A stretch of DNA of 6,162 bases from Prolixibacteraceae bacterium (GTDB lineage Bacteria > Bacteroidota > Bacteroidia > Bacteroidales > Prolixibacteraceae): assembly GCA_016930735.1 (NCBI GenBank), contig JAFGGF010000169.1, positions 1 through 6,162 on the forward strand, read 5' to 3'. The notes beneath the pieces are model-generated. The model was not told where the DNA came from. It saw nothing but the letters and a program-made list of their open reading frames with translations, and did not search any database. Both the position numbers and the translations under genes were made by a program. Positions 1-6,162 of the stretch are shown here, piece after piece. Position 1 is the stretch's first letter, and each line of letters starts with the position of its first letter.

Positions 1-768
1 AATGCAGAACAGGCATTAAATGTTGCCGATGTTAATGTCAAACGTATCCAGTCGTCATTTAATTCATTTCTTGGGTTGGATGAAGGGACTGTTGTCGATT
101 GTATCCTTCCTAATCAAATCCCCGGATTTAAAGTTAAGGCAGATGATGCTCTGACACAAGCAGTGAATAACAACCCTGTTGTTATTTCACATGAACAGCG
201 AAGGCTGGAGGCGGAGGAACAGGTTGCCTATGCAAAATCTGAAACCGGTTTAAATACATCGGTATTTGCTTCTTACGGACTGAATCAGTCAGCTGAAAAT
301 TTGAAAGATGTTTATAAAGAACAGCAGAAAAGCCAACGTTTCAATATTGGGTTAAATATCCCGATTGTTGATTGGGGAAGGCGCAAAGGTAGGTATTCGA
401 TGGCACAATCAAACCGCGAAGTTGCTTTCGCAGAGATCGAACAGGAACGGATTGACTTTGAACAGGAAGTTTATCAGGGGGTACTTGAATTTAACCTTCA
501 GGAAAGCCAGGTTTATAATGCTGCAAAAGCCGATACGGTTGCTGAATTCAGATATGAAGTTTCTTTTCAGCGTTTCCTTATCGGAAAAATTGATGTTCTA
601 AATTTGAATGCAGCCAGCACCGACCGTGAAAATGCACGATTACAGTATATTGATGCCTTAAACCAGTACTGGTCGCAATATTTCAGGCTGAGAAGCCTTA
701 CATTGTTCGATTTTGAACATAACGCAGCGCTAAGCGAAGAATACGATAAAATCCTTGAAAGAAAGTAA
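1..768 (+). CDS. TolC family outer-membrane efflux protein, 5'-truncated by the window edge
   Basis: The frame is open from base 1 and ends at TAA 766-768, giving 255 visible residues. TolC-family proteins usually have about 430-490 residues, so roughly the first 40-45% lies upstream. A TTG at 76-78 could be read as a start, but the frame continues upstream with convincing coding sequence (NAEQALNVADVNVKRIQSSF), so it is internal. The visible part holds the second outer-membrane-efflux repeat: a helix rich in Glu, Gln and Ala (HEQRRLEAEEQVAYAKSE), a beta strand (TSVFASYGLNQS), the strand-turn RFNIGLNIPIVDWGRRKGRY, a long helix, and the closing RFLIGKIDVLNLNAASTDREN helix ending near LFDFE. 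These fit the TolC alternation of periplasmic helices and outer-membrane strands. Known family role: trimeric outer-membrane exit duct for export. It sits one base before an HlyD-type adaptor, which supports an efflux operon. Substrate unknown. Confidence 0.9.
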   Translation, partial: NAEQALNVADVNVKRIQSSFNSFLGLDEGTVVDCILPNQIPGFKVKADDALTQAVNNNPVVISHEQRRLEAEEQVAYAKSETGLNTSVFASYGLNQSAENLKDVYKEQQKSQRFNIGLNIPIVDWGRRKGRYSMAQSNREVAFAEIEQERIDFEQEVYQGVLEFNLQESQVYNAAKADTVAEFRYEVSFQRFLIGKIDVLNLNAASTDRENARLQYIDALNQYWSQYFRLRSLTLFDFEHNAALSEEYDKILERK

Positions 769-769
769 A

Positions 770-2023
770 ATGAACAAAAAGAACAGAAAGCTGGTCAGAA
801 TAATCGGGATTATTGCCATAATTGTAATTGTAATTATAGTATTCAGAATTTCATTTCCACAGGATAATTCAGAAGTATATATTGTCAAACGTGAGAATTT
901 TGAAGAAGTATTAAATTACAAAGGTGAAATCAACAGTGCAGCTCAGGTGGAAATCAACCTCCCGGAAATTTTACAGGATAGCAGGCAACTCAGGATTTTC
1001 CAAATCAGGATAGCGGATATCATTAAAGAAGGGACGGATGTTAAAAAAGGCGATTATATAGCCAGGCTGGATCAGAGCGAAATTATGTCTCAAATGCTTA
1101 ATGTAAGCCAGAAACTTGAAACCAAAGAAGCTGATTTAAAAAACGCGGTTATCGACAGCACAGTAAAGCTTACACAACTCAGGCAGGAGATATCTGATGC
1201 ATTGCTTGACCTGGAATACAATAAAATTGACCTTGAGCAATCGGTTTATGAATCAGAAGCATATCAGCGTAAAGTAAGGATGAATTATCAGAAAGCTGAA
1301 ATAGCCATCAATAATAAAAAGAGGGATTATAAACTTGAAAAAAATAAACAAAAAGTGGGAATTCAGCGGCTGGAAAAGGAAGTTAAAGATCAAAAGGAAT
1401 TGCTTGCCGGTTACCAAAAAGCCATGGCTGCCTGTACAATTACTTCTCCCGGCGACGGAATAATAATGTTTGCCAAAGATCCACTGGAAGGATCTAAATA
1501 TAAAAGAGATTCATACATATATTATTTTTTTCCACTGCTTGCAGTCCTGCCAAACATGTCGGAAGTTAGTTCAAAAATCTATGTAAAAGAGATAGATATT
1601 TCAAAGATTAATATTGGTGATAGTGTACGCGTAACTTTTGATGCACTCGAAAATGTTACATTGGGTGGAAAAATATCATGGATTTCAGCATTGGGCGAAG
1701 ATCATAAGGATTACGACATGAAAGTTTTTGAAGTTCATGTTCAAGTAGAAGGAACCGATCCTGAATTAAAGCCTGCCATGTCAAGCACTAATGATATAAT
1801 AATCAGTCGCTTTGAAAATGTAATTACAGTGCCGGTAAACTCAGTTTTTTCAGAAAATGATACATCTTTTGTATTTATAAAACAGGGTAAAAAAACAATA
1901 AAAAGAAATGTTATAACCGGACCTGACAATAATGAAGTAATTGTTATTAATGAGGGACTGAAAGAAGGTGATCAAATTTTATTAAAGGATCCTGATTTAA
2001 GTAAAAAAGTTGCAAGGCTTTAA
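770..2023 (+). CDS. HlyD/MacA-type periplasmic adaptor (membrane fusion protein)
   Basis: This gene encodes 417 residues from ATG 770, one base after the TolC stop. An in-frame TTG at 755 would add five residues overlapping TolC; ATG is preferred because basic residues MNKKNRK then directly precede the hydrophobic anchor. Residues about 8-25 (IIGIIAIIVIVIIVF) form a single membrane anchor. The first lipoyl half lies near 78-101 (IADIIKEGTDVKKGDYIARL). A long charged alpha-helical hairpin/coiled coil covers about 105-218. The second lipoyl half starts at 222 (CTITSPGDGIIMF). A beta-barrel domain follows (about 265-345, including KINIGDSVRVTFDA), then a membrane-proximal domain (about 346-408, including ITVPVNSVF and EGLKEGDQILL). 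Known role: a periplasmic hexamer joining an inner-membrane transporter to TolC. Pairing with the convergent permease is likely but inferred; an RND partner cannot be excluded from sequence. Confidence 0.92.
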   Translation: MNKKNRKLVRIIGIIAIIVIVIIVFRISFPQDNSEVYIVKRENFEEVLNYKGEINSAAQVEINLPEILQDSRQLRIFQIRIADIIKEGTDVKKGDYIARLDQSEIMSQMLNVSQKLETKEADLKNAVIDSTVKLTQLRQEISDALLDLEYNKIDLEQSVYESEAYQRKVRMNYQKAEIAINNKKRDYKLEKNKQKVGIQRLEKEVKDQKELLAGYQKAMAACTITSPGDGIIMFAKDPLEGSKYKRDSYIYYFFPLLAVLPNMSEVSSKIYVKEIDISKINIGDSVRVTFDALENVTLGGKISWISALGEDHKDYDMKVFEVHVQVEGTDPELKPAMSSTNDIIISRFENVITVPVNSVFSENDTSFVFIKQGKKTIKRNVITGPDNNEVIVINEGLKEGDQILLKDPDLSKKVARL

Positions 2024-2025
2024 AT

Positions 2026-5000
2026 TCATTCGTTTTTTAATTCATAAATAAGATATTTTTTTCTCAACGAAAACCAGGTAAGCCCTGAAATCCAGATTAT
2101 ACCGTTGATTAAAATAATGGCAATTATAACGAAAATTGTTAAGAGAGAAACGTCTGTATTCCTTGATAATAAAGAAGGCAGGGTTGCTATAACAGCAGTA
2201 ATAAACCCGATTAATATACCTGATATAAGAAGTATCATATATTCCCTGAAAATCAGGTTGAATATTTTTATCTTTTTAAATCCGATTGCTTTTATCAAAG
2301 CTATTTCCTGTTTTCGTTCCAATATGCTTCTGGCAATTACAACAGCAAGCCCTAAAGTTCCCAGTATGAGTGCAAGCGCTCCAAGTGCAAGGAAAATTGC
2401 CAGGTAAGTATTGGTTACCGAATAAAATTCGATCAGCCGTTGAGCAGCATCCTGCTGTTCCCAGCCATAATCCCTGAATGCAAGGTTTAATTCATCTGAA
2501 ATTTGCCTGCTGTTCGCTTTATCTCCGTCAACTAAAAATACTTCTGAACCGCTACTGGAAGGATAATTTTTCAGGAAATGTTTATTGCTGATAATTACAT
2601 TCCCCTGGAAAATAGATGGTGCAAGCCCGCCTACCAGTTGCAAAGCAACAGTATCACCAGCTTCATTCTGATAAAACAGGGTATCCCCTACTTTTTTTCC
2701 TAATCCCCACTGAATTACTGTTTGATCAGCAATAGCAGGAATAACACCTGATTCAGGTTCTTCATTCAGTGTCAACCATGGATTTTTTTCATTCAGAGAT
2801 CTGCTTTTTGCAACAAATGAAAAACGGCCATCCAGCTTTTCAGGATCAGTCCCGAGTATTGCAGGATTGGCAATCCGGTTCAGGTTCAGGCAACTGGCGT
2901 CATCACCTTCTATTTTCCGGAATTGAAGAATACGATAGTCTTCCGATAATCCTTCTACTGCCCTGATTGCAGGGTCATTCAGGTCAGTAAGGACAGGAAT
3001 GGTACTTTCAGCATAAAATAAAAATCCTCCTGAACCACTTTCTTCATTGTTTGCCCCGCTGATAATATCATTCCTGTTTGAACCCGTGGAAATTACAATA
3101 AATGTCCCGATCGAAAAAAGAATCAGAATTGAAAGTGAGCGGCTTCTGTTCCTTGTAATATTTTTGAGACTTACTTTTGAAAATGAAAGAGTTTTAGAAA
3201 TACCTGCCTGATAAGCTCTGAGAATTATTTCTGAAAACAGAAGGAGTGCAACCAGTAAAAGCCCGCCACTAATAAAAAAATAAGTTGGATTTTGTTTATC
3301 ATTTAATAAGAACTGTTCAATTATAAGTGAGATGGAAAACAGGCTAAAAATAGAAGCAAAAATAATTTTTAACGTTTTAATTCCCTTTTTTTCATTTGCC
3401 ACAGTTTTTTTCTGAATGTCGGCAACCTGTTGTTTTAATTTCCGGTGAACAGAAAAGTAAATAACTATTAAAGAAATTAATACACTGATTAAAAAACCTG
3501 TTAACAGGGTGAGTGGTTTAATACTTATTTCGAGTGCGCTGGTTCTTACAATGTCATACCATAATGTATTCAGAGCTTTAAATATCAGCTTTGTATAAAC
3601 TACAGCCAAAATAAGGCCAAAAGCAGAACCAACAATTGAAATCAAAGCTCCTTCAAAAAGGAACATGGATTTTATCTGAGTGGGCTTAAAACCAATGGTA
3701 GACATTGTACCGGCCTGTGGCATCCGGCTTTCAATGTTTAAAAGGAATAAAAGTGCAGAAAGTAAAATGGCAGCAACGAGCAGGAAAAAACTTAGTCCGA
3801 TAAATAATCCGCTGAAATCCACACCATTCTGAGCTGCAAATTTCCCGTTTTCTTTTACCGGGACAACCATAAATCCAAGGTCGGCAGGATTTAAGGCATC
3901 CTGAAACCCTTTTGTAAAATCGTTAAATCCGAACAGGTTTTCATCAAACCGGATGGAAGTATAATTTCCAAAACGGTTCGACCATATTTCCTGTGCCTTG
4001 TTTATTGAAATAAATGCTTTGGGAGTCCCTTTGTAACGATCCCAGTAAATTTCATCTTTATCTCTGATTTTATCAAGGTCGATGGGCACACCTGCCTCCC
4101 ATTCGCTGCATTGCCCGGCATCAGACATTCCGGGAAGAAATGGCATTAAAGTACTGTCGGCATAAACTGAATTCATTCCGGCAATCTGTTTCACTACAAA
4201 TTCCGATTCCTGTTCAGCCAGTTTCCTTAGAGGGCCAACCACAAAATAAGACATTTTCAACGTGTCACCTTTTTTTGCATTCAAATCATCAGCAAGCCAT
4301 TGGTTTATAATGGTTTCATTCTCGGATAACTCGTTTTCACTCAATGTGGAGACAAATGAATAAGGTGTTGCCGGTCGTTCCCCTGATCCCCCTTCTTTTT
4401 TAATATTGTTTACAAAATAAGTGAGTATATCTTTTGATCCGTTTAACGTCCCAAAACAATCATAAACCGGAAAGTCCAAAAAAACTCTTTCTGTAAAAAT
4501 CTCATTTTCCCGGCTTTTTTTAATATTCCGGAATTCCAGGCTGGCATCTTCAGGCTTCCATGTATTTTTTAAAATTGTATTAATTTCATTTACACCCAGT
4601 TCAGAATGGATCAAAATCGTATTAGCTTTACCATTGAATTCCATTAATTCGTTCAACCTGTTAATATCCATAAATACATTAGAAGGTGCTGTTTGCGAGT
4701 TTTTTAGCGAAAACCTGCCCAGGTTTTCAGGTGTAGTAATCTCTTTTATTAAAGCACGAAATGAAACACTGGTTTCGGTATTCGAAACAAATGGTGCATT
4801 CAAAGGGACAAGGCTCTCTTTTTTTATCCTAAGTAGCAGGTAATCACCCTGACTAACCTGCAACCGGGCTGCAAGGTTTTCACTGATGATAATTTCATTG
4901 CGTTGTAATCCATTATAAAAATCAGAATTACAGAAATTTGAAAATGATGAATCAATTGCGATTACCTGTACCCTGTTAGCCCTTTGAGCACCGCCGTCAG

Positions 5001-5286
5001 CAATTGCTACAGCCTCACTAAGTAAAACCGGTGCTGCAATAATCTGATGAGAATTTTGCAACTCATCAGCAAGTTCAATTCTGAAAAAACGGTCTCCTGC
5101 CTGAATCGTATGAGTAATATTTCCCAACCTTAAATCGGCAATTCTTGTGAGGCTGGATGACACAGAATCACCTGTAATCAAACCACCGGTTAAAACAGCT
5201 GTGCTGATAGCAATGCCAACTGCTATCAATATATTTCCCCTTAAATAGTATAGAAAACTTTTTAATACAACCCGGAACCTGTTCAT
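2026..5286 (-). CDS. MacB/FtsX-type ABC transporter permease, duplicated FtsX modules
   Basis: This gene encodes 1086 residues from ATG 5286-5284 to TGA 2028-2026. A TTG at 5322-5320 would add 12 residues, but the ATG has AAAGGA seven bases upstream and a -7 box lies just 5' of the TTG, so the ATG is preferred. Ten membrane segments are read by eye: about 18-37, 493-516, 541-563, 591-613, 640-658, 669-688, 716-735, 958-983, 1014-1036 and 1046-1069. Periplasmic domains span about 40-490 and 736-955. FtsX modules are at about 495-615 and 958-1078, the second with a classic coupling helix (ERKQEIALIKAIGFKKIKIF). CSEWEAGVPIDL, DEIYWDRY and GTPKAFI (393-426) resemble, from memory, a conserved block of large two-module permeases. 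Four cysteines (119, 277, 393, 799) are all predicted periplasmic. There is no Walker motif, so a separate ATPase is needed. Likely role: mechanotransmission driving efflux or lipid/lipoprotein movement; substrate unknown. Confidence 0.92.
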   Translation of the reverse strand: MNRFRVVLKSFLYYLRGNILIAVGIAISTAVLTGGLITGDSVSSSLTRIADLRLGNITHTIQAGDRFFRIELADELQNSHQIIAAPVLLSEAVAIADGGAQRANRVQVIAIDSSFSNFCNSDFYNGLQRNEIIISENLAARLQVSQGDYLLLRIKKESLVPLNAPFVSNTETSVSFRALIKEITTPENLGRFSLKNSQTAPSNVFMDINRLNELMEFNGKANTILIHSELGVNEINTILKNTWKPEDASLEFRNIKKSRENEIFTERVFLDFPVYDCFGTLNGSKDILTYFVNNIKKEGGSGERPATPYSFVSTLSENELSENETIINQWLADDLNAKKGDTLKMSYFVVGPLRKLAEQESEFVVKQIAGMNSVYADSTLMPFLPGMSDAGQCSEWEAGVPIDLDKIRDKDEIYWDRYKGTPKAFISINKAQEIWSNRFGNYTSIRFDENLFGFNDFTKGFQDALNPADLGFMVVPVKENGKFAAQNGVDFSGLFIGLSFFLLVAAILLSALLFLLNIESRMPQAGTMSTIGFKPTQIKSMFLFEGALISIVGSAFGLILAVVYTKLIFKALNTLWYDIVRTSALEISIKPLTLLTGFLISVLISLIVIYFSVHRKLKQQVADIQKKTVANEKKGIKTLKIIFASIFSLFSISLIIEQFLLNDKQNPTYFFISGGLLLVALLLFSEIILRAYQAGISKTLSFSKVSLKNITRNRSRSLSILILFSIGTFIVISTGSNRNDIISGANNEESGSGGFLFYAESTIPVLTDLNDPAIRAVEGLSEDYRILQFRKIEGDDASCLNLNRIANPAILGTDPEKLDGRFSFVAKSRSLNEKNPWLTLNEEPESGVIPAIADQTVIQWGLGKKVGDTLFYQNEAGDTVALQLVGGLAPSIFQGNVIISNKHFLKNYPSSSGSEVFLVDGDKANSRQISDELNLAFRDYGWEQQDAAQRLIEFYSVTNTYLAIFLALGALALILGTLGLAVVIARSILERKQEIALIKAIGFKKIKIFNLIFREYMILLISGILIGFITAVIATLPSLLSRNTDVSLLTIFVIIAIILINGIIWISGLTWFSLRKKYLIYELKNE

Positions 5287-5293
5287 ATTATAT

Positions 5294-5299
5294 TCCTTT
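5294..5299 (-). promoter_or_regulatory. Ribosome binding site deciding the permease start
   Basis: On the minus strand the sequence reads AAAGGA followed by ATATAAT and then ATG. This is a Shine-Dalgarno-like element with seven bases of spacing to the ATG at 5286. It favours that ATG over the in-frame TTG at 5322. Shine-Dalgarno use is generally weak in Bacteroidota, so this is supporting rather than decisive evidence. Confidence 0.5.
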
Positions 5300-5300
5300 A

Positions 5301-5310
5301 ATCTTAAGAT
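5301..5310. repeat. 10-bp perfect palindrome in the permease leader
   Basis: ATCTTAAGAT is perfectly self-complementary and lies between the predicted transcription start of the permease gene and its ribosome binding site. It could be a small operator half-site pair, but a short A+T-rich palindrome can easily occur by chance. Confidence 0.25.
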
Positions 5311-5323
5311 GATGTGGTTCAAA

Positions 5324-5331
5324 CAAAGATA
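5324..5331 (-). promoter_or_regulatory. Candidate Bacteroidota -7 box for the permease gene
   Basis: The minus strand reads TATCTTTG, an exact match to the Bacteroidota primary-sigma -7 consensus TAnnTTTG. A start of transcription a few bases downstream (about 5315-5319) would give a leader of about 30 bases before the ATG at 5286, and would place the alternative TTG at 5322 outside the transcript. No clear -33 TTG element is visible at the usual 17-23 base spacing, so confidence is moderate. Confidence 0.45.
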
Positions 5332-5403
5332 ATAATGCTGTTATAAAAAGCCATTCTCTTTTAAATCTTAAATCCATTTATTCCGAAATAACATTATTTT
5401 AAT

Positions 5404-5411
5404 TAGATTTG
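5404..5411 (+). promoter_or_regulatory. Candidate Bacteroidota -7 box for the oxidoreductase gene
   Basis: TAGATTTG matches TAnnTTTG exactly. Transcription would start near 5416-5420, giving a leader of about 120 bases before the ATG at 5537. No good -33 element is visible upstream. A weaker alternative closer to the gene is TAACTTTT at 5493-5500, which misses the final G and has no correctly spaced TTG. Confidence 0.35.
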
Positions 5412-5416
5412 TAGTT

Positions 5417-5433
5417 ATTGTCGTTTTGACAAT
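5417..5433. repeat. Inverted repeat ATTGTC-N5-GACAAT, operator-like
   Basis: Two perfect 6-bp arms (5417-5422 and 5428-5433) flank a 5-base spacer GTTTT. The element begins six bases after the candidate -7 box at 5404-5411 and would overlap the predicted transcription start. That placement suits a repressor operator for the plus-strand oxidoreductase gene. As RNA it would form only a weak hairpin with no following U-run, so a terminator is unlikely. The regulator is unknown. Confidence 0.35.
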
Positions 5434-5486
5434 TTACTTATAAAATATAACATTACAGCGTTTTTGGCTAAAATTAACTAAACCGG

Positions 5487-5500
5487 AAAAGTTAACTTTT
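5487..5500. repeat. 14-bp perfect palindrome in the oxidoreductase leader
   Basis: AAAAGTTAACTTTT is perfectly symmetric and ends 36 bases before the ATG at 5537. It contains the near-consensus -7 sequence TAACTTTT. It may be a binding site for a dimeric regulator. The base composition makes chance palindromes more likely here than in balanced DNA, so this is a candidate only. Confidence 0.3.
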
Positions 5501-5536
5501 ATATTCAAAATATTTTAAACTAAATAGCTAAGAATT

Positions 5537-6162
5537 ATGGGAGAAAATTCAAAAAACCAATTAGACAGGAGAAAATTTCTCGGACTGTCTGCTCTTGGCC
5601 TTACGGGCTTAACAATATTACCAAGCTGGACTATCAACGGAATTAAAATTGCCCCAAGTGACAGGGTTGTACTTGGAGTTATCGGACTCGGGCAACAGGC
5701 TCTTTCCGATTTCAGGGGTTTCAGCAGTGTTCCCGGAGTTCAGGTTGTTGCAGGCTGTGATGTTGACAGTATGAAACAGCTCCGTTTTAAAATCACTGTT
5801 GAAGAATGGCAGAAAAAACTGGGAGTGGCTCCCCGTTGCGATATGTATGAACAGTATGAAGAATTACTGGAACGTAAAGATATCGATGCAGTTGAAGTTG
5901 TCACACCCGACCATTGGCATGCTTTACAAACAATACATGCTTGTCAGGCAGGGAAAGATGTTTACACTCAGAAACCTCTTTCGTTTACTATAACCGAGGC
6001 TTTAAAAATGGTCAGGGTTGCCAACGATTGCAAAAGCGTTGTTCAGGTAGGCAGCCAGCAGCGGTCAAGTGGAGAATTTCAGAAAGCCATTGAACTGGTT
6101 CAATCAGGGGCAATTGGCCACATCGATAAAATTTATGCAAAAGTAGGTGATCCTCCGAAACC
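5537..6162 (+). CDS. Tat-exported Gfo/Idh/MocA family oxidoreductase, 3'-truncated by the window edge
   Basis: The gene starts at ATG 5537, with an in-frame TAG at 5525-5527 shortly upstream that fixes the start region. It has no evident Shine-Dalgarno sequence. The window ends after 208 residues; family members usually have about 330-480. Residues 10-15 (DRRKFL) are a twin-arginine motif followed by a hydrophobic stretch (GLSALGLTGLTILPSW), so Tat export of a folded, cofactor-loaded enzyme is expected. The Rossmann fold follows: strand VVLGVIGLG with the dinucleotide-binding loop GLGQQA (50-55), then VVAGCDVD (70-77), the conserved VVTPDHWHA (121-129), and QKPLS (145-149) with K146 at the family's usual catalytic-lysine position, where EKP is commonest. 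Known family role: NAD(P)-dependent oxidation or reduction of sugars, polyols or their derivatives; substrate cannot be told. It is divergent from the permease and probably functionally separate. Confidence 0.93.
   Translation, partial: MGENSKNQLDRRKFLGLSALGLTGLTILPSWTINGIKIAPSDRVVLGVIGLGQQALSDFRGFSSVPGVQVVAGCDVDSMKQLRFKITVEEWQKKLGVAPRCDMYEQYEELLERKDIDAVEVVTPDHWHALQTIHACQAGKDVYTQKPLSFTITEALKMVRVANDCKSVVQVGSQQRSSGEFQKAIELVQSGAIGHIDKIYAKVGDPPK

Noticed and set aside
365..601. Second plus-strand open frame inside the TolC gene
   Set aside because: Shadow frame overlapping clear TolC coding sequence; no family resemblance.
755..769. TTG start adding five residues (MKESK) to the adaptor
   Set aside because: The ATG at 770 directly follows the TolC stop, is a stronger start codon, and gives a compact basic N-terminus before the membrane anchor.
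2003..2038. A6...T6 pairing across the gene junction as a bidirectional terminator
   Set aside because: The stem is only A:T pairs with a 24-base loop and no G:C core, too weak to call.
2105..2407. Plus-strand open frame of about 100 codons opposite the permease C-terminus
   Set aside because: It lies wholly within strong minus-strand coding sequence, and its composition is the mirror of membrane-segment codons. Similar open frames at 2769-2966 and 4634-4843 were dropped for the same reason.
5287..5322. TTG start adding 12 residues to the permease
   Set aside because: An AAAGGA element precedes the ATG at 5286, the N-terminus MNRFRVVLKSF fits the family, and the candidate -7 box at 5324-5331 would leave the TTG untranscribed.
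5287..5536. Small RNA, tRNA, riboswitch or CRISPR array in the divergent intergenic region
   Set aside because: No tandem repeats, cloverleaf or strong GC-rich hairpins were seen; only short symmetric elements and promoter-like boxes are supported.
5799..5993. Short plus-strand open frame inside the oxidoreductase gene
   Set aside because: The overlapping frame carries the conserved TPDHWHA and QKPLS motifs, so this one is a shadow.

Overview
This window looks like chromosomal DNA from a Bacteroidota bacterium, perhaps of the Marinilabiliales/Prolixibacteraceae type. The evidence is moderately A+T-rich DNA, protein families common in that phylum, A-rich leaders with little Shine-Dalgarno signal, and two sequences matching the Bacteroidota -7 box TAnnTTTG. 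The taxonomic placement is an inference from style, not from a marker gene.

Layout: (1) Bases 1-768, plus strand: the C-terminal part of a TolC-type outer-membrane efflux protein, whose N-terminal half lies upstream of the window. (2) Bases 770-2023, plus strand: an HlyD/MacA-type periplasmic adaptor starting one base after the TolC stop, so the two are almost certainly co-transcribed. (3) Bases 2026-5286, minus strand: a 1086-residue MacB/FtsX-type ABC permease with ten predicted membrane segments, two FtsX modules and large periplasmic domains. It converges on the adaptor gene with only 2 bp between the stop codons. (4) Bases 5287-5536: a 250-bp divergent intergenic region holding a candidate promoter on each strand, a 6-bp inverted repeat and a 14-bp perfect palindrome. 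(5) Bases 5537-6162, plus strand: the first 208 residues of a Tat-exported Gfo/Idh/MocA oxidoreductase, cut by the window end.

Genes 1-3 carry three of the four parts of a tripartite ABC efflux (or lipid/lipoprotein-handling) machine: outer-membrane channel, adaptor and inner-membrane permease. The ATP-binding subunit is not in the window. Because the permease is alone on its strand, its ATPase must be encoded elsewhere, plausibly upstream of TolC. That the three proteins work together is inferred from proximity and family. The oxidoreductase is probably unrelated and belongs to a sugar or polyol catabolic locus continuing to the right.

I did not find a convincingly new biological system. 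The points most worth a second look are the inverted orientation of an ATPase-less permease, the terminator-free tail-to-tail junction, and the symmetric elements in the divergent promoter region.
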